This document shows, piece after piece, positions 29,114-35,942 of a stretch of 64,000 bases of DNA. The notes under the pieces were generated by a model, which searched no databases, was not told the origin of the DNA, and saw nothing but the letters and a program-made list of their open reading frames with translations. A program made the translations under genes and the position numbers. The stretch is from UBA7672 sp963738625 (GTDB lineage Bacteria > Pseudomonadota > Alphaproteobacteria > Caulobacterales > Hyphomonadaceae), in the NCBI GenBank assembly GCA_963738625.1, contig CAVTXH010000002.1, positions 496,001-560,000 on the forward strand, read 5' to 3'. Each line of letters opens with the position of its first letter. Position 1 is the first letter of the stretch.

Positions 29114-30391
29114 GTGACCGAGATCGTCGACGTATTCGCGCGGGAAATCCTCGATAGCCGGGGCAACCCCACGGTCGAGGCGGAAGTCACTCTGGCGGAC
29201 GGCTCCTCGGGGCGGGCGGCGGTGCCGTCGGGCGCATCGACCGGAGCGCACGAGGCGGTCGAACTGCGGGATGGCGACACGTCGCGCTACGGCGGCAAGG
29301 GCGTCCTGAAAGCGGTCGCGGCGGTCAACGACGAGATCTATCCGGCGATCATGGGAATGGACGCCGAAGAGCAGCGGCAGATCGATGCTGCGCTGATCGA
29401 GCTGGACGGCACGGCGAACAAGTCGCGCCTCGGCGCCAATGCGATCCTTGGCGTGTCGTTGGCGGTCGCGAAGGCTGCAGCCAATGCGGCGAGCCTGCCG
29501 CTCTATCGCTATGTCGGCGGCGCCAATGCTCATGTGTTGCCGACGCCGATGATGAACATCATCAATGGCGGCGCGCATGCGGACAACCCGATCGACATCC
29601 AGGAATTCATGATCATGCCGGTGGGGGCTTCGACCTTCGCCGACGCCCTGCGTTGCGGGGCCGAGGTGTTCCACGCGCTGAAGAAGGGCCTGTCGGCCGC
29701 CGGCCACAATACGGGCGTGGGCGATGAGGGTGGGTTTGCGCCGAACCTGAAATCGACCGATGACGCGCTGGGCTTCATCATGAAGTCGATCGAGGCGGCG
29801 GGTTACCAGCCGGGCGAGGATGTGGTTCTGGCGCTCGATGCAGCGGCGACCGAGTTCTACAAAAAGGGTAAGTACGAGCTGGAAGGCGAGGGCAAGTCGC
29901 TGTCGTCCGACCAGATGACCGCCTACTGGGCCGATCTCGTCAAGCGCTTCCCCATCGTGTCGATCGAAGATGGGATGTCGGAAGACGACTGGGACGGCTG
30001 GATCGCGCTGACCAAAGCGATCGGCGACACGTGCCAGCTGGTCGGCGACGACCTGTTTGTGACCAACACGGCGCGTCTTGCCCAGGGCATCGAGCGCGGT
30101 GCGGCGAATGCGATTTTGGTCAAGGTCAACCAGATCGGATCGCTGACCGAGACGCTGGAATCCGTGAGCCTGGCGCAGATCAACCGCTATGGCGCCGTGA
30201 TGTCTCACCGGTCTGGCGAGACGGAAGACTCGACGATCGCGGACCTCGCTGTGGCCACGAACTGCGGGCAGATCAAAACAGGCTCGCTGGCGCGGTCGGA
30301 CCGGCTGGCTAAGTACAACCAGCTGCTGCGGATCGAGGAAGAGCTTGATACGGCGGCGCGGTATCTCGGGCGCGCGGCCATTCGGGCATAG
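29114..30391 (+). CDS. eno: Enolase
   Basis: Converts 2-phosphoglycerate to phosphoenolpyruvate; also a degradosome component in some bacteria. The GTG start at 29114 follows AAGGA at 7 bases and gives the canonical TEIVDVFAREILDSRGNPTVE N terminus (425 residues); the open frame extends 12 codons upstream to 29078 without family similarity. Metal and active-site segments are present: GVGDEGGFAPNL, LALDAAATEFY, SIEDGMSEDDWDGW, GDDLFVTNTARL, and the C-terminal SHRSGETEDSTIADLAVA. Confidence 0.98.
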   Translation: MTEIVDVFAREILDSRGNPTVEAEVTLADGSSGRAAVPSGASTGAHEAVELRDGDTSRYGGKGVLKAVAAVNDEIYPAIMGMDAEEQRQIDAALIELDGTANKSRLGANAILGVSLAVAKAAANAASLPLYRYVGGANAHVLPTPMMNIINGGAHADNPIDIQEFMIMPVGASTFADALRCGAEVFHALKKGLSAAGHNTGVGDEGGFAPNLKSTDDALGFIMKSIEAAGYQPGEDVVLALDAAATEFYKKGKYELEGEGKSLSSDQMTAYWADLVKRFPIVSIEDGMSEDDWDGWIALTKAIGDTCQLVGDDLFVTNTARLAQGIERGAANAILVKVNQIGSLTETLESVSLAQINRYGAVMSHRSGETEDSTIADLAVATNCGQIKTGSLARSDRLAKYNQLLRIEEELDTAARYLGRAAIRA

Positions 30392-30507
30392 GCGCATATG
30401 CCGGCGGCTCCGGAAGCTGGCGCTTCGGAGCGGTTAAGGTTGGGTTGAGTTCGTCTCAGGCTGAGGCAGCCGTCCTCGATGCGAGGCGCAACTTTCTCGG
30501 CCGTGTT

Positions 30508-30602
30508 TCCCGCGCAGGCGGGAATCCAGAGCAGCCACGAAGGGATTTCGTGCGCATTCGCGCGCTTCTTTCCCTAGGGACTGGACTCCCGCCTTCGCGG
30601 GA
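30508..30602. repeat. Palindromic dispersed-repeat element downstream of eno
   Basis: Ends are inverted repeats: GCAGGCGGGAATCCAG on the left and CTGGACTCCCGCCTTCGC on the right (12 of 13 core positions match), separated by about 60 bases. The CGCGAAGGCGGGAATCCA type of end is widespread as an intergenic repeat in alphaproteobacteria. It occupies part of a 940-base stretch without a confident gene. Confidence 0.6.
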
Positions 30603-30782
30603 GGCGCGGACTGAAGTCCGCTTCCGACAAGTTGCCCGGGTTGGGCCCGAGCATGACTCACAGCGATGTACGGCAAGGCCGTCCTCGGGCTGCGGGTGCG
30701 CCTCACTCCTCGGCGGGAGGATCTTCGGTCGTCTCGCGGCTGCTTGCGTTTGCAGCGGCGGTTCGGCATCCGCTCGTCATCG

Positions 30783-31046
30783 TCATCGTCGTCGTCGTCG
30801 TCGACGGGACGAGGGCGGGCCGGGGGCGGGCTCCTCGATTGGGTCGCGGTCCTGTTGGGGCAGAGACGCAGGCGCTGCTTCGGTGTGCCAATCACTGAGC
30901 GGGCGGCTGGGTCGCATCCGGACGATGTCCGCGAGGTTCGACCAGAGCATCGCAAACGCACGCAGCAGCGCCTCGAGCCAAAGCTCGGTGAGCGAAGGGG
31001 GCCGAATCCAGTTTGCGCGCGGGTGTGCCGTGGTCATGATCGGCAT
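30783..31046 (-). CDS. Small hypothetical protein ending in an Arg run encoded by a trinucleotide repeat
   Basis: An 87-codon frame (MPIMTTAHPRANWIRPPSLT onward) with a mostly G/C third codon position and an organised N-terminal half: RPPSLTELWLEALLRAFAML may form an amphipathic or membrane-near helix. The C terminus is Pro-rich and ends in seven Arg codons made by the GTC/CGA tract at 30781-30807. No recognisable family and no convincing ribosome-binding site. It lies in the otherwise gene-poor region between eno and the cupin gene, so it may be spurious. Confidence 0.4.
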   Translation of the reverse strand: MPIMTTAHPRANWIRPPSLTELWLEALLRAFAMLWSNLADIVRMRPSRPLSDWHTEAAPASLPQQDRDPIEEPAPGPPSSRRRRRRR

Positions 31047-31329
31047 TATGCGCCCGGCCCGGAGGGCGTAGGAAAACTCTCCTGAAGATGTCTCACTCTT
31101 TTTTCTAGAGCGCTGGATTCACTCGGGAGATTTTTCTCGAACCAGCCCCCAGGTGTGGGCCCGGTAACGCACTTATCCCACACCAACGGCGTCATTGCGG
31201 GCGTAGCGAAGCAGAGATCCGGAACCCAGGCGCTCGATGCGAGGTCTCAACGCGTGGCCCCTGGCTTCCGGATAACGCTGCGCGTTTCCGGAATGACAAT
31301 TGTGGGCGCCGGATCGGCTGGACCGCTGA
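31047..31329. other. Gene-poor stretch between a small hypothetical gene and the cupin gene
   Basis: Together with 30392-30782 this makes about 940 bases between eno and the cupin gene. Apart from the two palindromic elements (30508-30602, 31191-31297), a weak hairpin just after eno (about 30407-30432, GGCTCCGGAAGC/GCTTCGGAGC) and the small frame at 30783-31046, I see no RNA gene or coding signal. Overlapping frames on both strands are short and mutually exclusive. Confidence 0.6.
31191..31297. repeat. Second palindromic repeat element in the eno-cupin gap
   Basis: Starts GTCATTGCGGGCGTAGCGAA and ends TTTCCGGAATGAC. The outer GTCATT/AATGAC and the inner ATCCGGAACCCAGG / CCTGGCTTCCGGAT are inverted repeats (13 of 14 match). 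This is the REP-like GTCATTGCG-AGCGAAGC class common in alphaproteobacterial intergenic regions. It is distinct in sequence from the element at 30508-30602. Confidence 0.6.
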
Positions 31330-32250
31330 CTACGCCGCGAGGCTGCGGCGGTCGATCTGCCAGTCCTGTTCGATGGCGCAGCGGGCCATGTCGGGGCCGC
31401 GGCGGATCATTGGAGGCTCGCGCTTCACGACGCCGGTCGTGGTGAAGGCGAGGGACGCCAGCCACAGGAAAGAACGTGCGAGGTAGGAGGTCTGCTCCAT
31501 CCGGCGCACCTTTCGGCCCCAGCGGCGGAACACGCCGTTGGCGATGTGGGCGCCGTTGGTGATCTGGCTGTGAACGGTCTCGTAGCTCAGTACAACCGAG
31601 ACGCAGAGACCCTTGTCATTTTCGACGCGGTGCGGGGCGTGAAGGGGCAGGGCGAGAGCTTCGCCAGGCACGATGTCGAAGCGCCAGGCCGCGTTTTCGC
31701 CGGTGCGGATGTGGGTGAGTTCGCCATTGGAGACGCCCATGATCGCCTTTTCGGCTTCAGCCTGCGCCAGATAGGTCTCACTGGTCGGATAGACCCAGAC
31801 GCGGCGCACGCCGCGCAGGTGGAACACCGCCGTGTTGGCGACGTCGAAATGGTAGGGGAAACGAGCGGTGGCCGATGACAGGATCATCTGACCGGTCATC
31901 TTCGAGGCGCGGGTGACGCCGATGGTGGGGGCGAGTTGAGAGAAGGCCCTGTGGATTTCGCCCCAGAGGCCGGGGTGGGCCTTTTCGATTTCCTTGAGGG
32001 TAATGCAGAGCTGCCCGTTCTTGACGGCGTCCAGGACCGTTTCGCCGCCGGCACGACCGCGCTTGCCCGGCGTCAGGGTAACCTTGCCGTTCTCGCCGAA
32101 ATCGTAGCGGCTGATCTCCAGAAGCTCGGTGGGATAGCGGTTCAGGATGTGAACCAGTGCGTCATCCGACGACAGATAGGTCGGAACGTCGTGCTCGACC
32201 CGTGTAGGAGAAGCGGCCTTGGTCATGTTCGATTCAACCCAATGTGCCAT
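31330..32250 (-). CDS. Cupin-like (JmjC-type fold) protein, possible Fe(II)/2OG oxygenase
   Basis: 306 residues from ATG 32250, which has GGGGAAG 8 bases upstream. The centre and C-terminal half look like a cupin/JmjC domain: ARFPYHFDVANTAVFHLRG (candidate HxD iron ligands), RVWVYP, then DIVPGEALALPLHAPHRVEN with a candidate distal His, and CVSVVLSYET. The first third (PTYLSSDDALVHILNRYPTE, TLKEIEKAHPGLWGEI) is helical. The last ~70 residues are basic with one hydrophobic stretch (YLARSFLWLASLAFTTT). The enzymatic role is inferred from fold motifs only. Confidence 0.7.
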   Translation of the reverse strand: MAHWVESNMTKAASPTRVEHDVPTYLSSDDALVHILNRYPTELLEISRYDFGENGKVTLTPGKRGRAGGETVLDAVKNGQLCITLKEIEKAHPGLWGEIHRAFSQLAPTIGVTRASKMTGQMILSSATARFPYHFDVANTAVFHLRGVRRVWVYPTSETYLAQAEAEKAIMGVSNGELTHIRTGENAAWRFDIVPGEALALPLHAPHRVENDKGLCVSVVLSYETVHSQITNGAHIANGVFRRWGRKVRRMEQTSYLARSFLWLASLAFTTTGVVKREPPMIRRGPDMARCAIEQDWQIDRRSLAA

Positions 32251-32432
32251 TCTGCGAACTTCCCCGTTCGCCCCCGGGGTACGAAATGCAATCGCGGGGC
32301 CGCAGGACCGAAAGCCGCACACTTCGCCTCAAGACTCGGCCTTTCCAGACCGGTCGATTCATTTCTCATTAACCAACCGCACGTCACGTCGTGCCGGGTG
32401 AAGGAAAAGGACCGCGGGAAGCGGAATCAGGG

Positions 32433-32726
32433 ATGGTAAAGGCGGCCCAAGCCATACTGCTCCCGGGCGCTATCGGCGCCCTGATCCTCTATTTTTCGTA
32501 TCACGCGCTGGCTGGCGACCAGGGCCTTGCCCGCTGGACCAAGCTGCAGGGCGAACAGGAACAGCTTGAAGGCCAAATCGTGCGCCTGAAGGCCGAGCGG
32601 GACGAGCTGGAGGCATCGCTCGTGCGCTTGCGCGACAAGACGATGGACCTCGACTATGTCGAGGAAATCGCGCGTACGAAGCTGTCTTACGTGCGGCCGG
32701 ACGAAGTTCTCGTCGCAGTGCGTTGA
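32433..32726 (+). CDS. ftsB: Septum formation initiator, FtsB/DivIC family
   Basis: Bitopic division protein that links FtsQ and FtsL at the septum. The 97-residue product has one N-terminal membrane helix (AILLPGAIGALILYFSY) followed by a coiled coil (QGEQEQLEGQIVRLKAERDE, ending in LVRLRDKTMDLDYVEEIART). This fits FtsB in size and layout, and its place between eno and pdhA is the usual alphaproteobacterial one. The start is uncertain: GTG 32391 upstream is in frame, but ATG 32433 gives the standard short cytoplasmic N terminus. Confidence 0.88.
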   Translation: MVKAAQAILLPGAIGALILYFSYHALAGDQGLARWTKLQGEQEQLEGQIVRLKAERDELEASLVRLRDKTMDLDYVEEIARTKLSYVRPDEVLVAVR

Positions 32727-32829
32727 ACCTTTCCCGAATTAGGTGTGAAACAGGCTGACTGATCTCGCCGTTAGGGTGGGAGAGGCAAGGATTCGCCCTT
32801 ATCTCTCTGGGTCCAAGGGAAGACACGCG

Positions 32830-33858
32830 ATGGCAACCAAGAAAGCCGCTTCCGGTCCCGGAAAAGCGGTTGGCCGCAAGAAGATCGGCGAGGCGGGCAA
32901 GGCCGAAATGATCGGCTACTACCGCGACATGCTGCTGATCCGGCGCTTCGAGGAGAAGGCCGGCCAGCTTTACGGTATGGGTTTGATCGCGGGGTTCTGC
33001 CATCTCTATATCGGCCAGGAAGCTGTCGTCGTCGGCGTGCAGTCAGTGCTCGATCCGGACGATCAGGTGATCACCGGATATCGCGACCACGGGCACATGC
33101 TGGCGACGGGCATGACCGCGCGCGGCGTGATGGCGGAGCTTACCGGACGCGAGGGCGGCTATGCGCGCGGCAAGGGCGGCTCGATGCACATGTTCAGCCG
33201 CGAGAAGAATTTCTTCGGCGGCCACGGCATTGTCGGCGCGCAGGTTCCGATCGGGACGGGCCTCGCCTTCTCCAACCGCTACAAGGGATCGGACGCGGTG
33301 TGCATCGCCTATTTCGGCGATGGCGCATCGAACCAGGGGCAGGTCTACGAAGCGTTCAACATGGCGTCGCTGTGGAAGCTGCCGGTCGTCTATGTGATCG
33401 AGAACAACCAGTATGCGATGGGCACTTCGATCGCGCGGGCGTCGGCCGAGACGGAGCTGTTCAAGCGCGGCATCTCGTTCGAGATACCGGGCGAGGAAGT
33501 GGACGGCATGGACGTGATCGCCGTGCGCAAGGCGGCGGCCAAGGCCATTGACCGTGCGCGCGAGGGTGAGGGTCCGACCATCCTCGAGATGAAGACGTAC
33601 CGCTATCGCGGCCACTCGATGTCTGACCCGGCGAAGTACCGGACGCGCGAGGAAGTGCAGGAGATGCGCGAGCATCACGATCCGATCGAGATGCTGAAGA
33701 AGAAGCTGCTGGATGCGAAGCACGTCACCGAAGACGATCTGAAGGCGATCGAGAAGGAAATCCGGGACGTCGTGAATGACTCTGCGCAGTTCGCGCAGGA
33801 TAGTCCGGAGCCTGCGACGGAAGAGCTTTGGACGGATGTGCTGGTGGAGAGCCGGTGA
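32830..33858 (+). CDS. pdhA: Pyruvate dehydrogenase E1 component, alpha subunit
   Basis: Alpha subunit of the heterotetrameric E1 that decarboxylates pyruvate with thiamine diphosphate. The 342-residue product has the ThDP-binding motif AYFGDGASNQGQVYEAFNMA ending in VIENNQYAMGTS. Other conserved segments are GYRDHGHMLA, ARGKGGSMHMFS and TYRYRGHSMSDPAKYR, the last corresponding to the conserved phosphorylation-loop segment of E1. ATG 32830 follows GGGAAGA; the frame is open 18 codons further up. The stop overlaps the next gene's ATG (TGATG). First gene of the PDH operon. Confidence 0.97.
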   Translation: MATKKAASGPGKAVGRKKIGEAGKAEMIGYYRDMLLIRRFEEKAGQLYGMGLIAGFCHLYIGQEAVVVGVQSVLDPDDQVITGYRDHGHMLATGMTARGVMAELTGREGGYARGKGGSMHMFSREKNFFGGHGIVGAQVPIGTGLAFSNRYKGSDAVCIAYFGDGASNQGQVYEAFNMASLWKLPVVYVIENNQYAMGTSIARASAETELFKRGISFEIPGEEVDGMDVIAVRKAAAKAIDRAREGEGPTILEMKTYRYRGHSMSDPAKYRTREEVQEMREHHDPIEMLKKKLLDAKHVTEDDLKAIEKEIRDVVNDSAQFAQDSPEPATEELWTDVLVESR

Positions 33859-34253
33859 TGTCAAACCGTCCCGTACACTTCGAGATCCACGCAAGTGACC
33901 CGGAAAAGTCGATCGCGTTCTATCAGGCGCTGTTCGGGTGGCGGTTCGACAAGTATCCGATGCCGATGCCCTACTGGGGCGTGATTACGGGCGACGATAA
34001 GACGCCGGGGATCAATGGCGGGCTGATGCAGCGCATGGGTCCTCCGCCGGTGGACGGCTCGCCGGTGAATGCGTGGGTGGTTACCGTCGATGTCGCCAAT
34101 GTCGATGAGGCGTTCGCCAAGGCGCTGAAGCTCGGCGGGCGCGAGGCGCTGGCCAAGCAAGCGATTCCGATGACGGGGTGGGTCGCCTATGTGAAAGACC
34201 CCGACGGCAACATTGTCGGGCTTTATCAGAACGATCCGAAGGCAGGCGTATGA
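33858..34253 (+). CDS. VOC (glyoxalase/bleomycin resistance) family protein inside the PDH operon
   Basis: 131 residues with the vicinal-oxygen-chelate fold pattern: an N-terminal HFEIHASDPEKSIAFYQALFGWRF module and a second module VNAWVVTVDVANVDEAFAKA ending in VKDPDGNIVGLYQ. The substrate is unknown. It overlaps pdhA (TGATG) at its start and pdhB (GTATGA) at its end, so it is translated from the same message as the E1 subunits. VOC proteins of this size bind metals or small substrates; a link to pyruvate or aldehyde metabolism is only an inference from position. Confidence 0.9.
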   Translation: MSNRPVHFEIHASDPEKSIAFYQALFGWRFDKYPMPMPYWGVITGDDKTPGINGGLMQRMGPPPVDGSPVNAWVVTVDVANVDEAFAKALKLGGREALAKQAIPMTGWVAYVKDPDGNIVGLYQNDPKAGV

Positions 34254-35668
34254 CCGATATCCTGATGCCCGCGCTGTCGCCCACCATGGAGGAGGGCAAG
34301 CTGGCCAAGTGGCTGGTGAAGGAAGGCGACACGGTGAAGCCCGGCGATGTGATCGCCGAGATAGAGACCGACAAGGCGACGATGGAAGTCGAAGCGGTCG
34401 ACGAGGGCGTGATCTCGAAGCTGATGATTTCAGCGGGGACCGAAGGCGTGAAGGTGAACGCGGTGATCGCCGTTTTGGGAGGCGGGGATGCTGCCCCGGC
34501 GCCGAAGGGTAATGGCAAGCAGACTCCGGCCCTGCGGCCGGCTGCCGGGCAGGCGCCCGGCGCTCCCATGTCCGAGGCTCCGGAAGCCAAGGCGCGCAAT
34601 GACGGACACAGGCTGCGTGCGCCGGAGCAGAAGACGGCGGCTTCAGAGGGGCTGCACGATCCGACGCTGCCGGAGGGCGTGACCTACACCAAGACCTCGA
34701 TCCGGGATGCGCTGCGCGACGCCATCGCCGAGGAAATGCGGCGCGACGAAAGCGTCTTCCTGATGGGCGAGGAAGTCGGCCAGTACCAGGGCGCCTACAA
34801 GGTGAGCCGCGGACTGCTGGAGGAATTCGGCGACCGGCGCATCATCGATACGCCGATCACGGAATATGGCTTTGCCGGGCTGGGCGTGGGCGCGGCGTTC
34901 GGCGGATTGCGGCCGATCGTCGAGTTCATGACGTTCAACTTCGCGATGCAGGCCATCGACCATATCATCAATTCGGCAGCCAAGACGCTCTACATGTCCG
35001 GCGGGCAGATGGGGTGCCCGATCGTGTTCCGCGGGCCGAACGGCGCGGCGAGCCGCGTGGCGGCCCAGCACAGCCAGGACTATTCGAGCTGGTATGGCCA
35101 CATACCCGGCCTGAAAGTGATCGCGCCTTACGATGCGGCGGACGCCAAGGGCCTGCTGAAGGCCGCCATCCGCGATCCGAATCCGGTAGTCTTCCTCGAG
35201 CACGAGCTGATGTATGGCGTTGAGTTCGACGTGCCGAATGTCGAGGATTTCGTGCTGCCGATCGGCAAGGCGCGTATCCGGCGCGAAGGAACGGACGTGA
35301 CGCTGGTGGCGCATTCGCGGATGGTGAAGTTCGCGCTGGAGGCCGCCGAAGAACTGGCCGGGCTGGGTATTGAGGCGGAGGTGGTCGACTTGCGCACGCT
35401 GCGGCCGCTGGATACCGCGACCGTGGTCGAGAGCGTCAAGAAGACCAACCGGCTTGTGACGTGCGAAGAGGGTTGGCGCTTCTTTGGCGTCGGCGCGGAG
35501 ATCGCGGCGGCGGTGACGGAAGAGGCGTTCGACTATCTCGACGCCCCGCCGATGCGTGTTCACCAGAAGGACGTGCCGCTGCCCTATGCGGCCAATCTCG
35601 AGAAGCTGTCGCTGCCGAATGCCGCTGACATCGTCGAAGCGGCGAAGAAGGTTTGTTATGTCGCCTGA
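34250..35668 (+). CDS. pdhB: Pyruvate dehydrogenase E1 component, beta subunit with N-terminal lipoyl domain
   Basis: The 472-residue product starts with a lipoyl domain (residues 1-80, lipoylated Lys in IETDKATMEVEAVDEG). A Pro/Ala-rich linker follows (about 85-140), then the E1-beta catalytic domain (VFLMGEEVGQYQGAYKVSRG, TPITEYGFAGLGVGAAFGG, GPNGAASRVAAQHSQD). Fusion of a lipoyl domain to E1-beta is characteristic of alphaproteobacteria and matches the domain at the start of the E2 gene here. The linker carries a 25-base piece identical to one arm of a palindromic repeat in pdhC (34543-34567). Confidence 0.97.
   Translation: MTDILMPALSPTMEEGKLAKWLVKEGDTVKPGDVIAEIETDKATMEVEAVDEGVISKLMISAGTEGVKVNAVIAVLGGGDAAPAPKGNGKQTPALRPAAGQAPGAPMSEAPEAKARNDGHRLRAPEQKTAASEGLHDPTLPEGVTYTKTSIRDALRDAIAEEMRRDESVFLMGEEVGQYQGAYKVSRGLLEEFGDRRIIDTPITEYGFAGLGVGAAFGGLRPIVEFMTFNFAMQAIDHIINSAAKTLYMSGGQMGCPIVFRGPNGAASRVAAQHSQDYSSWYGHIPGLKVIAPYDAADAKGLLKAAIRDPNPVVFLEHELMYGVEFDVPNVEDFVLPIGKARIRREGTDVTLVAHSRMVKFALEAAEELAGLGIEAEVVDLRTLRPLDTATVVESVKKTNRLVTCEEGWRFFGVGAEIAAAVTEEAFDYLDAPPMRVHQKDVPLPYAANLEKLSLPNAADIVEAAKKVCYVA
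34543..34567. repeat. Partial copy of the pdhC palindromic element in the pdhB linker
   Basis: TGCCGGGCAGGCGCCCGGCG followed by CTCCC is identical over 25 bases to 36365-36389 in pdhC, and encodes the same AGQAPGAP peptide. No left arm is present, so this is one arm only. It sits in the flexible linker between the lipoyl and catalytic domains. Confidence 0.65.
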
Positions 35669-35936
35669 GTGCGAGAGCTACCAGATCAACGGTGCGGATT
35701 TTGATATCAAGTATCGAATCCAGGAAGAGATCGTCTGGGTCCGGGTGTCCGGGGCGGCTGTCGAGGACTTCTATGGTGCGAAGGGAGCAGCCAAGGAGAC
35801 GTTCAAGAAAAACGCGGACGATATCTGCCGGAAGATCGGCGCGGACCTCGCCAAGCGGGAAACGAAGGGGCAACGCATGGTCAGCCGCTATGCGCTCAAA
35901 TCGAGCGACTTTGCACGCATCATGAAAGCGGCCTGA
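35658..35936 (+). CDS. Hypothetical 92-residue protein between PDH E1-beta and E2
   Basis: I do not recognise this family. The 92-residue product (MSPECESYQINGADFDIKYR onward) has an N-terminal beta-like part (EEIVWVRVSGAAVEDFYGAK) and a lysine-rich helical part (AAKETFKKNADDICRKIGAD), with no signal peptide or membrane segment, so a small cytoplasmic protein. Its ATG at 35658 overlaps the last codons of pdhB, and pdhC starts 6 bases after its stop, so it is co-translated with the complex. The codon use resembles its neighbours. Confidence 0.75.
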   Translation: MSPECESYQINGADFDIKYRIQEEIVWVRVSGAAVEDFYGAKGAAKETFKKNADDICRKIGADLAKRETKGQRMVSRYALKSSDFARIMKAA

Positions 35937-35942
35937 ATCGCG

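Noticed and set aside
28796..30397. 533-codon minus-strand frame opposite rpmF and eno
   Set aside because: Eno and L32 are unmistakable on the plus strand; the antisense frame is a GC-bias artefact.
30445..31085. Plus-strand frames of 208 and 139 codons after eno
   Set aside because: They cross the palindromic repeats and the trinucleotide tract, and the translation is Arg/Ser/Gly-rich without structure.
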